The notes: generated from the sequence alone by a model not told the origin. DNA of 64,000 nt from Hydrogenophilus thermoluteolus (GCF_003574215.1 NZ_AP018558.1:2159144-2223143), one strand, 5' to 3'. Positions 52,998 to 61,869 are shown, numbered from the stretch's first letter. Translations and numbers: made by a program.

Positions 52998-53774
52998 CTA
53001 TTGTATCACCCATTCAAACAACAAGCGCAGAATCGTCAATGAAACCACGATCAAAAAGAGTCGCCGCAACCACAACGCCCCGAAGCGAAAGGCAAACCAA
53101 GTGCCAAAAAATGACCCAGCCACGTTACACAGTGCCATCCAGATCCCCAGCAGCCAAATGGGTTGCGCCTGCCAGGAAAAAAACGCAATTGCCGCGAGGT
53201 TTGTCGATACGTTGCCGATCTTTGCCAGTGCGGAAGCTTGGACGAAATCGAAGCGGAGAAAACGAATAAACGCAAAGATCAAAAAACTCCCTGTCCCCGG
53301 GCCAAGAAAACCATCGTACGCGCCAATTACCGCAGACCAGCCGAATGCATACCAGCGCTCACGCGTCGTCAAAGGATGCGCCCGCGCTACCAACCCCATC
53401 TCTTTGCGCAGCAGGGTGTAGACCGTCACCGCGATGAGCAAAAAAAGGACGATCGGCTTGACCCATGCCTGAGGAAGCAGCGTCACGGCGGAAGCGCCTA
53501 ACACAGACCCTACCGCCGCTGCGATCACGACACCGGTAAGGAGCGTCACCGGGATCGCAACACGCCGCAAATAGCGAAATGCGGCAACCGAGGTACCGAA
53601 AACCGACGCGATTTTGTTGGTTCCAAAAAGATTGGGGAGGGGTTGATTGGGAAATCCCAGTAGGAGCGCCGGAACCTGGATCAGACCGCCGCCGCCGACC
53701 GCGGCATCGATGCTCCCAGCAGCGAATGCGGCGACCCCCATCGCAAGCCACGTGAGCCAATCCCACGCATCCAA
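52998..53774 (-). CDS. TauE/SafE-family sulfite or sulfonate exporter
   Basis: This 258-residue inner-membrane protein has about eight helices and the family pattern AAFAAGSIDAAVGGGGLIQVPALL near the N-terminus and GAYDGFLGPGTGSFLIFAFI in the second half. Members export sulfite, sulfoacetate or related anions; the substrate is not known. The start is probably TTG (53774), with GAGGG upstream; the next methionines would remove the first helix. The gene follows mnmE by nine bases. Confidence 0.88.
   Translation of the reverse strand: MDAWDWLTWLAMGVAAFAAGSIDAAVGGGGLIQVPALLLGFPNQPLPNLFGTNKIASVFGTSVAAFRYLRRVAIPVTLLTGVVIAAAVGSVLGASAVTLLPQAWVKPIVLFLLIAVTVYTLLRKEMGLVARAHPLTTRERWYAFGWSAVIGAYDGFLGPGTGSFLIFAFIRFLRFDFVQASALAKIGNVSTNLAAIAFFSWQAQPIWLLGIWMALCNVAGSFFGTWFAFRFGALWLRRLFLIVVSLTILRLLFEWVIQ
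53000..53008 (-). promoter_or_regulatory. Extended -10 promoter for speDE-rsmB
   Basis: On the minus strand TGA followed by TACAAT forms an extended -10 element, giving a leader of about 29 bases for speD. It overlaps the last codon of the tauE-like gene, so the polyamine genes can be transcribed separately. Confidence 0.45.
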
Positions 53775-53783
53775 TTCGATCCC

Positions 53784-55112
53784 TCACTTCCCGATGCAAA
53801 ATTGCGAAAAGATCACACCCAGAAGCGCGTCGGCGTCGATACGTCCGGTAATTTCCCCCAGCGCATCGTGCGCCAAGCGGAGCTCCTCCGCCAAAAACTC
53901 CCATTGGACGAGCATGGAAAGCGCCTGCGCCAAATGGTGGTCGGCTCGGCGCAACGCCTCTAAATGCCGTTCGCGTGCCAGCCAAACCGATTCCTCGACA
54001 CCGCGAAATCCTACCCGATCGCGAATGGTGGCGCGCAAACGGTCCAACCCCGATCCCGTCTTGGCCGAGATCCACACCGCAGTCTCAGCGACACGTTCCG
54101 GGAACCGATCCGCTTTGTTCCACACCTCGAGGATCGCTTGCGGCGCAATGCCGCGTTCCTGCAACGCCTCGGCCAACGCGCGGTCGTCGATATCGGGTGC
54201 GCGAATCCATAAGATCAGATCGGCGCCTGCGATTGCCTGCCAACTGCGCTCGACCCCGATCCGTTCTACCGGATCGTCGGTTTCTCGGACGCCCGCGGTA
54301 TCCAGGAGATGGACCAGAAGGCCGTCGAGATCGATCGATTCCCGGATCACATCCCGCGTCGTTCCCGGTATCTCCGTGACGATCGCCCGCTCCTCACCAA
54401 CGAGCGCGTTGAGCAACGACGACTTGCCGACGTTCGGCGCTCCGACGACCGCCACCCGGACACCGTGACGCAGCAGCAAACCTTGGCGGCCTACTTCGAG
54501 CCAATGGGCGAGCGCTTGCCGTACCGCTGTGATCCGCGCCGCGACATCCCCTTCGGCGATGAAATCGATCGCTTCGTCGACGAAATCGATCGCCGCTTCC
54601 ACCCAGACTCGGAGTTCGGTCAGTTGACGATCGAGCGCCGCGACCGCGTGCGAAAAAGCCCCCTGCAACCCTTGCGCAGCAGCACGCGCCGCTGCGCGAT
54701 GCGTCGCGTCGATCAAATCGGCGATCGATTCGGCTTGCGCCAGATCGATTTTGCCATTGAGAAAAGCGCGTTCGCTGAATTCGCCAGGCCGCGCCAACCG
54801 CGCACCCAACGACAAAACACGGGAAAGCACCGCATCGACGACGACCGGCCCCCCGTGACCGTGGATCTCCACCACCGATTCGCCGGTAAATGAATTCGGT
54901 TCGGGAAAAAAGAGCAGCAGCCCATCGTCGAGCAGCGACCCATCCTGATCGGTGAGCCATGCGCGAACCGGGCGGCGCGCGGGCAATTCGGTTTTTCCTG
55001 CCAGCACACACCCGATGCGATGCGCGTCGGGCCCCGAGATGCGGATGATCGCCACCGCACCGCGGCCCGGTGGCGTCGCAACTGCTGCGATCGTATCGGA
55101 AACGGGTTTCAC
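53784..55112 (-). CDS. mnmE: tRNA modification GTPase MnmE
   Basis: This 442-residue GTPase with MnmG installs the carboxymethylaminomethyl group on U34 of certain tRNAs. It has an N-terminal folate-binding domain (DTIAAVATPPGRGAVAIIRISG), a helical domain interrupted by the G domain (GAPNVGKSSLLNAL, DTAGVRETDDP, NKAD) and the C-terminal CIGK with the essential Cys. The start is GTG at 55112, which is the central GTG of a parS palindrome. It lies next to yidC, a classical origin-proximal order. Confidence 0.96.
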   Translation of the reverse strand: MKPVSDTIAAVATPPGRGAVAIIRISGPDAHRIGCVLAGKTELPARRPVRAWLTDQDGSLLDDGLLLFFPEPNSFTGESVVEIHGHGGPVVVDAVLSRVLSLGARLARPGEFSERAFLNGKIDLAQAESIADLIDATHRAAARAAAQGLQGAFSHAVAALDRQLTELRVWVEAAIDFVDEAIDFIAEGDVAARITAVRQALAHWLEVGRQGLLLRHGVRVAVVGAPNVGKSSLLNALVGEERAIVTEIPGTTRDVIRESIDLDGLLVHLLDTAGVRETDDPVERIGVERSWQAIAGADLILWIRAPDIDDRALAEALQERGIAPQAILEVWNKADRFPERVAETAVWISAKTGSGLDRLRATIRDRVGFRGVEESVWLARERHLEALRRADHHLAQALSMLVQWEFLAEELRLAHDALGEITGRIDADALLGVIFSQFCIGK

Positions 55113-55120
55113 GTGAAACC
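55105..55120. other. parS centromere site (ParB box) over the mnmE start
   Basis: GGTTTCACGTGAAACC is a perfect 16-base palindrome, matching the parS core TTTCACGTGAAA exactly and differing only at the outer bases. It spans the last base of the yidC stop codon and the GTG start of mnmE, in the same register as the rsmB site 3.4 kb away. Confidence 0.87.
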
Positions 55121-56760
55121 TAATCGTTGGCCGCTTTGATCGCTTTGTGGCCTAACCCCATCCGCTCCAGCTGGCGGTTGATCCACCACTGTTGCGCAAT
55201 CGAAAGCAGGTTGTTGGTCAACCAGTAGAGCACCAACCCGGACGGGAACCAGAGGAACATGAAAGTAAAGACGATCGGCATCCCCATCATCAATTTCGCC
55301 TGTAACGGATCTGCCGGTTGCGGGTTGAGCCGCATTTGGATGAACATCGTCGCTCCCATCAAGAGCGGCAGAATAAAGTAGGGGTCGCGCGAAGAGAGGT
55401 CGGTCACCCACCCGAGCCACGGCGCGTGACGCATCTCGACACTGGCGAGCAGTACCCAATAGAGCGCGATGAACACCGGAATCTGGACCAAGATCGGCAA
55501 GCAGCCACCCAATGGGTTGATTTTCTCCTCTTGATAGAGGCGCATCATCTCCTGCTGCAGCCGAACCTTGTCGTCCCCATACGCCTCCTTGATCTTCTGC
55601 AACCGCGGCATCACCAACCGCATCTTGGCCATCGACCGATAACTCGCTGCGGACAGGGGATAGAAGAGGGCCTTGATCAGTACCGTCACCAGGATGATCG
55701 CCCACCCCCAGTTGCCCGTAAGACCGTGTAGCCACGACAATACCCAGAAAAGGGGCGCAGCAATGAACGTCAACCAGCCGTAATCGACCACCAGATCGAA
55801 ACCGGGCGCGATGCTTCCCAACACCTTCTGATCCTGCGGCCCGGCATAGAGCCGGGTCGAAGTGGTACCGTCCCCGGTCAAGAGCACACCGGCTTGATAG
55901 AGTCCATTCGATAGGCGGCGGAGATAGTATTCCCGTGCGACACCCTCGGGCGGTAACCAAGCGGCGACGAAATAGTGCTGGATCATCGCGAGCCACCCAT
56001 CCTGCGCTTGGCTCGGATATTCCGCTTTGCCTTCCGCGATCGCTTTGAAATCGATCTTCCGGTACTTCGTCGCTTCGGTATAGATCGCGGGACCCGTATA
56101 CGTATGTACGCCGAAAACTTGCTGCTCTTCGGCGGGTTTATCGTCACGCAAGAAGTGATAGTAGGTGGTCAGAGGGCCGCCACCGTCGATCTCGTGACGG
56201 ACGTCGATCAAATAGGAGCCACGCGCGAAGCGCAAAATCTTCCGAACCGTGCGCCCGTCGGCAGTCGAAGCAGTCAATGTCACGGTCAAAGCCGATTGCC
56301 CCTCCTGCAAATGCATCGCTTCAGCGGGCAATTGCCAACGGCTGTGGTGGTTGGGCATCCCATCCCCCACCACGCCGGACTGCACCCGATAAGTATGCTT
56401 CAGACGGCCATCCTCGAAGAGGATGAACGGTTGATCTTGGCGTTCACGATCGCGGTGGTCTTTCAGCGCCAGAAAAACGATATCTCCACCTTGCTCCGAA
56501 ATCTCGACCAGATAGCGATCGGTCTCCACCCGCAAGGTTTTGGCAGGGAGTGCATCAGAAGAACGTAGCGCTTTGGCATCGCTTGCGATCTGCTGCGACT
56601 CGGTAACCGGCACCTCGTCACGGGTCGCGGAAGGCGACGCTGCCGGTGACGCAGCAGGAGCAGGCGGGGGCACCGGGATGTTTTGACGCACCCACCCTTC
56701 CCACAGCATGAACAAAGAAAAAAGAAACACCACCAACAAAATCAAACGCCGTTGTTCCAT
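55120..56760 (-). CDS. yidC: Membrane protein insertase YidC
   Basis: This 546-residue inner-membrane insertase of the Gram-negative type has an N-terminal helix (LILLVVFLFSLFMLWEGWV), a large periplasmic beta domain (about 60-340) and five C-terminal helices with the conserved basic groove Arg in LFYPLSAASYRSMAKMR and GGCLPILVQIPVFIALYW. It inserts membrane proteins alone or with SecYEG. It follows yidD by 18 bases in the rpmH operon. The C-terminus, IKAAND, is short with few basic residues. Confidence 0.96.
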   Translation of the reverse strand: MEQRRLILLVVFLFSLFMLWEGWVRQNIPVPPPAPAASPAASPSATRDEVPVTESQQIASDAKALRSSDALPAKTLRVETDRYLVEISEQGGDIVFLALKDHRDRERQDQPFILFEDGRLKHTYRVQSGVVGDGMPNHHSRWQLPAEAMHLQEGQSALTVTLTASTADGRTVRKILRFARGSYLIDVRHEIDGGGPLTTYYHFLRDDKPAEEQQVFGVHTYTGPAIYTEATKYRKIDFKAIAEGKAEYPSQAQDGWLAMIQHYFVAAWLPPEGVAREYYLRRLSNGLYQAGVLLTGDGTTSTRLYAGPQDQKVLGSIAPGFDLVVDYGWLTFIAAPLFWVLSWLHGLTGNWGWAIILVTVLIKALFYPLSAASYRSMAKMRLVMPRLQKIKEAYGDDKVRLQQEMMRLYQEEKINPLGGCLPILVQIPVFIALYWVLLASVEMRHAPWLGWVTDLSSRDPYFILPLLMGATMFIQMRLNPQPADPLQAKLMMGMPIVFTFMFLWFPSGLVLYWLTNNLLSIAQQWWINRQLERMGLGHKAIKAAND

Positions 56761-56778
56761 CGTGCAGCTTTCCTTTCG

Positions 56779-56997
56779 TTACGGGACCGGATCCTCACCG
56801 CCGGGATGCCACGGGTGGCAGCGGCCCACACGTTTCACACCCAACCACAACCCGCGCACCACACCATGACGCTCGACCGCTTCGATGAGATATTGCGAAC
56901 AGGTGGGTGTAAAGCGGCAATTTTGCCCCAACCAGGGGCTGATGAGGTACTGGTAACCACGCACCAACACGACCAACACCCGCGCAAGCGGATTCAT
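56779..56997 (-). CDS. yidD: Membrane protein insertion efficiency factor YidD
   Basis: This 72-residue protein has the YidD signature RGYQYLISPWLGQNCRFTPTCSQY and the conserved RCHPWHPGGEDPVP end. Its three cysteine/proline features and amphipathic N-terminus suit peripheral membrane binding. It assists YidC-dependent insertion. It lies between rnpA and yidC with short spacers. Confidence 0.95.
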   Translation of the reverse strand: MNPLARVLVVLVRGYQYLISPWLGQNCRFTPTCSQYLIEAVERHGVVRGLWLGVKRVGRCHPWHPGGEDPVP

Positions 56998-57009
56998 CGA
57001 CGCAAACCC

Positions 57010-57414
57010 TTATCCACGGGAATCGACCGTACAGGGGCGTGCCGCGGGTTCCGAGTGCAGCAACCGCATCAGCAAGCGCGCGAACAACACCTCGAGTTCC
57101 GCACGCAACATCCGCCGCGTCGCGTCATGGGTAGGCCGCGTCACACGAACCACCAGATCGACCCCGACCGATCGACCCGGCCACACACGGAAAATTTCCC
57201 GAATTTGCCGCTTCAACCAATTACGACGGACCGCTCGCTTCGCCACGCGCTTTGCCACCACCAAGCCCAGACGGGCATGTGGCAAACCGTTTTCCCGCCA
57301 ATGCACACAAAAAAACCGTCCGCACAATTTCTGCCGCGCAGCGAAGACCGCGGCAAAGTGGGACGGTTTCGTCAGACGCGCGGCACGCGGAAAACGCGCG
57401 CCTGGCGCACTCAT
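57010..57414 (-). CDS. rnpA: Ribonuclease P protein component
   Basis: This 134-residue basic protein carries the RNR motif region KRAVRRNWLKRQIREIFR and begins with the usual FPRAARLTKPSHFAAVF. It binds the RNase P RNA to process tRNA 5' ends. It overlaps the rpmH stop by four bases (ATGA). Length is slightly above the E. coli protein (119). Confidence 0.94.
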   Translation of the reverse strand: MSAPGARFPRAARLTKPSHFAAVFAARQKLCGRFFCVHWRENGLPHARLGLVVAKRVAKRAVRRNWLKRQIREIFRVWPGRSVGVDLVVRVTRPTHDATRRMLRAELEVLFARLLMRLLHSEPAARPCTVDSRG

Positions 57415-57545
57415 ACGGCGAGGCGCTTACGCCCTTTGGCGCGGCGGGCGCGGATCACGGAACGACCGCCGCGGCTTCGCATCCGGACCAGAAAACCATG
57501 GGTCCGCTTACGGCGAACTTTGGAAGGTTGATAGGTGCGCTTCAT
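57411..57545 (-). CDS. rpmH: 50S ribosomal protein L34
   Basis: This 44-residue, Arg/Lys-rich protein begins MKRTYQPSKVRRKRTHGFL and ends GRKRLAV, a complete L34. It is the first gene of the rpmH-rnpA-yidD-yidC-mnmE block normally adjoining oriC and dnaA. AAAGAAG precedes the ATG and an extended -10 lies 32 bases upstream. Here the neighbour is a copper module instead of dnaA. Confidence 0.97.
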   Translation of the reverse strand: MKRTYQPSKVRRKRTHGFLVRMRSRGGRSVIRARRAKGRKRLAV

Positions 57546-57576
57546 CTTCTTTCCCCGAGACCGATCAAAATCGCGA

Positions 57577-57585
57577 ATTATACCA
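57577..57585 (-). promoter_or_regulatory. Extended -10 promoter for rpmH operon
   Basis: On the minus strand TGG followed by a perfect TATAAT forms a TGn extended -10, which explains the poor -35. The predicted leader is about 25 bases. Confidence 0.6.
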
Positions 57586-57642
57586 GGAAAACAAAAACCA
57601 AGGAGCGCTACCGCACGCGAACCACGCTACACTACGCCAAGA

Positions 57643-58110
57643 TCAACGATACGCGTGATAGACCTCTGCTTCGCCATTGCGCTGGATCAAAAGGACGTCG
57701 TAAGGGTCCTTGCGTCCCTCATACGCCGGACCATCCATCCCCGGAGAACCGATCACCATCCCCGGAACCGCCAAACCCAGCGCGTTCGGCTTCTCCGCGA
57801 GCAGCCGTTTGACGTCGGCAGCAGGAACATGGCCCTCGATCACATAACCCTGAACGACGGCGGTGTGACACGAACCATAACGCATGGGCATACCGAGACG
57901 ACTCCGAACCTCACTATTGCCCACTTCGAACGTTTGAACCTGGAACCCGTTGGCCTGCATATGGGCAATCCACTCTTTGCAGCAACCGCAATACGGGCTT
58001 TTCCACACCTTGACGAGCGGCGACTCCTCAGCAAACTCTTTCCCGGAAGCGAAAGAAGAAGTAGCAAGAAAGGAAAGCGCCAAACCCATAAAGACACGCC
58101 GTATCATCAT
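57643..58110 (-). CDS. DUF411 periplasmic copper-resistance protein
   Basis: This 155-residue protein has a signal peptide (RRVFMGLALSFLATSSFAS) and the DUF411 domain: YCGCCKEW with Cys41, Cys43 and Cys44, RYGSCHTAVV, GYVIEGHVPAADVKRLL and GLAVPGMVIGSPGM. DUF411 proteins recur in copper and silver resistance operons and probably bind metal through the CxCC cluster and a further Cys. It overlaps the cytochrome gene by four bases and is the last gene of the leftward copper operon, 97 bases from rpmH. Confidence 0.88.
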   Translation of the reverse strand: MMIRRVFMGLALSFLATSSFASGKEFAEESPLVKVWKSPYCGCCKEWIAHMQANGFQVQTFEVGNSEVRSRLGMPMRYGSCHTAVVQGYVIEGHVPAADVKRLLAEKPNALGLAVPGMVIGSPGMDGPAYEGRKDPYDVLLIQRNGEAEVYHAYR

Positions 58111-58646
58111 CGGTCTCCTTGACGACTGGTCAAAATTCGATATTGATTCTCATTGAGATCCGGCAACCGTTTGAGGAAAGCCACCATGTTCCAAATCCGT
58201 TCGTCATCGTGCGTTTTTCCCCACGCTGGCATACCAGATGCCTTGATTCCGTGTTTGATGATCCAAAAATCCCGTCGCGCTGCTGCTTCCTCGCTCAGAC
58301 CCTGCAAGGTTGCTCGGGGTTCCGTCAATTTGGGAGGGGTTGGATAGAGTCCCAACGTGAAGTCGCTTTCCGCGATACCAGGCGCAAGGTGACAACCGAC
58401 ACACATCGCATCGTAATCGGCTCCTCCCGCCAGCAACCGCTGGGGTGCATCGAGATCCTTGGGTACCTCGATCGTACGTGAAGCCTGTGCGATCGAGCGT
58501 TCCCGCACCCACTCCAGCAGGTGGTAGAGCCACTGAGCATGGGGCTCATCGGCCGCCACCGATACCCTGCCAGAGTAGAGCACCCACACTACCACCGCGA
58601 CCAAAACGACCAGAGCGGAACCAAACCCAAGCAAGCAACGCTTCAT
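58107..58646 (-). CDS. Membrane-anchored c-type cytochrome
   Basis: This 179-residue protein has an N-terminal hydrophobic anchor (ALVVLVAVVVWVLY, 11-24) and one haem-binding CVGCH (Cys82, Cys85, His86). The likely sixth ligand is Met in IKASGMPAWGKTHDDE. The fold is that of cytochrome c6/cbb3-like domains. It may hand electrons to or from the multicopper oxidase, or restore periplasmic redox state. It lies between the His/Met-rich protein gene and the DUF411 gene, overlapping the latter (ATGA). Confidence 0.85.
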   Translation of the reverse strand: MKRCLLGFGSALVVLVAVVVWVLYSGRVSVAADEPHAQWLYHLLEWVRERSIAQASRTIEVPKDLDAPQRLLAGGADYDAMCVGCHLAPGIAESDFTLGLYPTPPKLTEPRATLQGLSEEAAARRDFWIIKHGIKASGMPAWGKTHDDERIWNMVAFLKRLPDLNENQYRILTSRQGDR

Positions 58647-58656
58647 CGCCCTTTCC

Positions 58657-58971
58657 TTACTGATGGTGATTGGATTTCATTTCGCCGCTACCGTGGCCCA
58701 TCATCCCATTTTGCGGCATCGCTCCTTGCATCCCATGCGGCATCATCATCTCCCTATGCTCCTCTTTCATCATCTCCGCACAACGTGCGATCATCGCCTG
58801 CACCACTGGGTCGTCACGGTCACTCCCGGAGTGCATTTGCTGCATCATCGAACAATCCGGCTTTTCCCGGTCGGTGACTGCGTGATGCTGGCTCGGATCA
58901 TGCGCGTAAACAAGCGCAGCACTGAGGGACAAAACCGCAACGGTGACAAACTTTTTCATTACAAACATCAT
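58657..58971 (-). CDS. Small His/Met-rich periplasmic protein, probable copper binder
   Basis: The 104-residue product has a signal peptide (MKKFVTVAVLSLSAALVYA) and a mature part of about 80 residues with eight His and more than fifteen Met, including PSQHH, CSMMQQMH, EMMKEEHREMMMPHGMQG and a closing NHHQ. Such compositions bind Cu(I)/Cu(II) or Ag(I) in the periplasm. AAGGAG suits the first or second ATG. It may be a copper sponge serving CopA and CopB; no catalytic domain is seen. Confidence 0.8.
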   Translation of the reverse strand: MMFVMKKFVTVAVLSLSAALVYAHDPSQHHAVTDREKPDCSMMQQMHSGSDRDDPVVQAMIARCAEMMKEEHREMMMPHGMQGAMPQNGMMGHGSGEMKSNHHQ

Positions 58972-58990
58972 CGACTCCTTTTACCCACAC

Positions 58991-59935
58991 TCAAAACCAA
59001 ACACGAAGACCGGCAACGAAACGCGTCTGCCGCGTATCCAACCCTTCCCGACGTGCAAAACTGGCCGTCTTGCCATATTTCCCCGCCCATTCGATCCCAA
59101 TATAGGGCGCGAATTGGCGATTGAACTCGTAACGGAGGCGAATCCCGACCACGAGATCGGACAATCCGCTCCCTATTCCCCGGTTTTCCTCCGTTTCGCC
59201 ATAAACGTTGGCTTCCAGCCGAGGTTGCACAATCCAACGTTGCGTCACAAGCAGTTCGTACTCACTCGAAAGCCGAAGTGAGGTCTGTCCCGAAGTACCT
59301 AGGTACGCAGTTGCGTCAACCTCGAACCAATAGGGCGCTAACCCTTGAAAACCGAAAGCGAGCCAAGTCCGGTCAGGCCCCGTGCCGCTGTCCTGCCGCA
59401 CCCCGAGTTGGCTGTCCCAGTATGCTGAGATCGCATGACCCCAAAGGAGCTCTGTACGTGCCTCCTCCAATTTGCCTTTGGCGACGCCACCTTCGGCCTT
59501 GAGGACCAAGCGGTCGTAGGTGCCGCCGAACCAGGCTTGCGCGTCATAGGTGGTCGCGTTCCCCTCCTTCGTGTGAACGCGCTCCAGGCGATCGAGGAGC
59601 ACGGCGCCGAACGCATGTTCATCGGACAGCCGAAGTTGCCGTGGCCCGGGGAGTGCGTAAGGGCCCGACTCCAAAGTCAAGCCATTGGAATACGCGTGCG
59701 GATCACGGGCATCGGCGGGGGCGGGGCCCCCCTGCATGTTCATGCTGCCGTGGTCCATGGTGGCGCTCGCGGGCGATTCGGCTCGCGTTGGGGCTGGAGC
59801 CGTGCCCGGGTGCCCGGCATGGCCGCCGCCTTCCATCGTTGTTTGCGCCCAGACGGGTGCCGCACCGAGCAACACCAGCGCCGCAGTGAAGAGAGAACAG
59901 GGTTTCATGGCGAATCTTCTTTTGATCAGTTTCAT
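58991..59935 (-). CDS. copB: Copper resistance outer-membrane protein CopB
   Basis: This 314-residue protein has a signal peptide ending GAAPVWA, a short His/Met-rich linker (EGGGHAGH, MDHGSMNMQGG) and a CopB/PcoB barrel domain beginning near DPHAYSNGLTL and ending in a terminal Phe (AGLRVWF). CopB is thought to bind or channel copper at the outer membrane. The ATG at 59935 overlaps the copA stop (ATGA); an internal ATG at 59908 would give a tidier signal peptide. Confidence 0.9.
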   Translation of the reverse strand: MKLIKRRFAMKPCSLFTAALVLLGAAPVWAQTTMEGGGHAGHPGTAPAPTRAESPASATMDHGSMNMQGGPAPADARDPHAYSNGLTLESGPYALPGPRQLRLSDEHAFGAVLLDRLERVHTKEGNATTYDAQAWFGGTYDRLVLKAEGGVAKGKLEEARTELLWGHAISAYWDSQLGVRQDSGTGPDRTWLAFGFQGLAPYWFEVDATAYLGTSGQTSLRLSSEYELLVTQRWIVQPRLEANVYGETEENRGIGSGLSDLVVGIRLRYEFNRQFAPYIGIEWAGKYGKTASFARREGLDTRQTRFVAGLRVWF

Positions 59936-61800
59936 GACACGACCACCACGCGAAACATGCCCATGTCCATGTGCAACATCAAGTGGCAGTGCCAAGCCCA
60001 GCGCCCCAAGGCGTCGGCAGTCACGAGGAAGCTGACGCGCTGTGCAGGCTGGACGGGCACGGTGTGACGACGCACCAGGAACTGCCCGTCGGGCGTTTCC
60101 ACCTCGCTCCACAGCCCGTGCAAATGCATCGGGTGCGTCATCATCGTGTCGTTGTGCAGGATGACGCGCACCCGCTCGCCGTACTTCAGATGCACCGGCG
60201 TGCTCTTGCCGAACTCGAGGCCGTCGAGCGACCAGGTATAGCGCTCCATGTTGCCGGTGAGGTGCAGCTCGATCTCGCGCTCGGCCCCGCGAGGATCGAG
60301 AGGGCCGCCGATCGTTTTGAGGTCGGCCAGCGTCAGCACGCGCCGGCCGTTGTTGCGCAGACCAATGCCTGGATCGTCGAGATTGGTGCGCGGCGTATCC
60401 ACCCGCATATCCGTGCTTGGACCGTATTCCGTGCGCGCGTGACGGACCGTGGCGCTGGGCTTGGCCAATGCGCCACCGGCCATGCCATGCATCGCGTGGT
60501 GACCGTGATCCATGGCCATCGCGCCATGGTTCATGCCGAACATGTTGTGTTTCATGCCAGACATGTCGTGGCCCATCGCCGCATGGTCCATCACGCCCAT
60601 GGTCGAACCGCCATGCTTCATCACGCTGTGATCCATCGCGCCCATCATGTCGGCCATGGTGAGCCATTCGACAGGGTCGAGTGCAGGAACCGGGGCTTCG
60701 AGTCCTTCGCGAACTGCGAGCGTGCCACGGGCAAATCCAGAACGATCCATCGCTTGCGCGAAGATCGTGTAGGCCTCGTCCTTTGGTGTTACCACGACGT
60801 CGTAGGTTTCGCCCGGCCCGAAGCGGAACTCATCGACGGTGACGGGCTCGACGTCCTGCCCGTCGCTTTGCACCACCGTCATTTTGAGCCCCGGGATGCG
60901 GACGTCGTAGAAGGTGTTGGCCGCGCCGTTGATGAAGCGAAGACGGACGCGTTCGCCAGGGCGGAACAGTCCAGTCCAATTGCCGGCAGGAGTGGCGCCA
61001 TTCATCAAGTAGGTCAATGTCGCCCCCGAGAGATCGGCGAGATCGGTCGGGTTCATCCGCATCTGGTTCCACATCGCACGCTTCTCGAGCGCACGAGAAA
61101 GCCCCATCACGGCAACATCACGGAAGAAGTCAATGACCGTCGGCTGGTGGTAGTTGTAGTAATCGCTCTGCACCCTGAGTTTGGTGAGCACCCGCATCGG
61201 GTCTTCGTCGGTCCAGTCGGAGAGCACAACCACATAGTCGCGGTCGGCCCGGATGGGATCGCCTGCGCGCGGCTCGACGATCAGCGCCCCGTACATACCG
61301 GTCTGCTCCTGCGTGCCGGAATGCGAGTGGTACCAGTAGGTGCCGGTTTGTTCGAGACTGAACTGGTAGGTGAAGGTTTCGCCCGGGGGGATGCCCGGGA
61401 AACTGACCCCAGGCACCCCGTCCATCTGGTAGGGCAGGATGATCCCGTGCCAGTGGATCGAGGTGGCCTCGCGCAGGCGGTTGGTGACGCGGATGGTGAC
61501 CGTGTCGCCTTCCCGAAGTTTGAGCGTTGGCGCCGGGATGGAGCCGTTGATCGTGGTCGCCATCCTTGGCCTGCCGGTGAAGTTGACCGGCGACTCGGCA
61601 ACCACCAGGTCGATGTTCGTGCCGCTGAGCACGGGCGCCAAACCCGTGCGCGTCTCGGTCACTCCTTGCGCCGTGGCTCGCCCCCACGGTGATAGGCTTG
61701 CGATCACACCCCCCGCGACCAGACCACCGACGAAACGCCGCCGCCCCGCGTTCGGCAATGCGAGCGCGACTTGCGGGAACCGATCTCGATCGTTTCTCAT
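59932..61800 (-). CDS. copA: Multicopper oxidase CopA, periplasmic copper resistance
   Basis: This 622-residue laccase-like oxidase has a Tat leader (GRRRFVGGLVAGGV, twin Arg at 20-22) and three cupredoxin domains. Copper ligands are HWH at 116-118, HSH at 158-160, HPMHLHG, and HCH at 604-606 with the type 1 Cys605 and distal Met. A Met/His-rich insert (about residues 385-440; repeats such as MDHAAMGHDMSGM) likely binds Cu(I), which it oxidises to less toxic Cu(II). GGAGG sits five bases before the ATG. It heads the leftward copper operon and diverges from copR. Confidence 0.94.
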   Translation of the reverse strand: MRNDRDRFPQVALALPNAGRRRFVGGLVAGGVIASLSPWGRATAQGVTETRTGLAPVLSGTNIDLVVAESPVNFTGRPRMATTINGSIPAPTLKLREGDTVTIRVTNRLREATSIHWHGIILPYQMDGVPGVSFPGIPPGETFTYQFSLEQTGTYWYHSHSGTQEQTGMYGALIVEPRAGDPIRADRDYVVVLSDWTDEDPMRVLTKLRVQSDYYNYHQPTVIDFFRDVAVMGLSRALEKRAMWNQMRMNPTDLADLSGATLTYLMNGATPAGNWTGLFRPGERVRLRFINGAANTFYDVRIPGLKMTVVQSDGQDVEPVTVDEFRFGPGETYDVVVTPKDEAYTIFAQAMDRSGFARGTLAVREGLEAPVPALDPVEWLTMADMMGAMDHSVMKHGGSTMGVMDHAAMGHDMSGMKHNMFGMNHGAMAMDHGHHAMHGMAGGALAKPSATVRHARTEYGPSTDMRVDTPRTNLDDPGIGLRNNGRRVLTLADLKTIGGPLDPRGAEREIELHLTGNMERYTWSLDGLEFGKSTPVHLKYGERVRVILHNDTMMTHPMHLHGLWSEVETPDGQFLVRRHTVPVQPAQRVSFLVTADALGRWAWHCHLMLHMDMGMFRVVVVS

Positions 61801-61869
61801 CCAATCCTCCGCTTTATGGCAAAAGGGAAAAGGCAACGCGATCGTAATCGTTCGCTCCTTGCGCGCACG

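Noticed and set aside
57010..57018. TTATCCACG at the rnpA stop codon as a DnaA box
   Set aside because: It has one mismatch to the consensus and stands alone inside a gene end; too weak to call an origin element.
57546..57642. oriC between rpmH and the DUF411 gene
   Set aside because: Only 97 bases with a promoter and no DnaA boxes; the box at the far side of the copper module is a better candidate.
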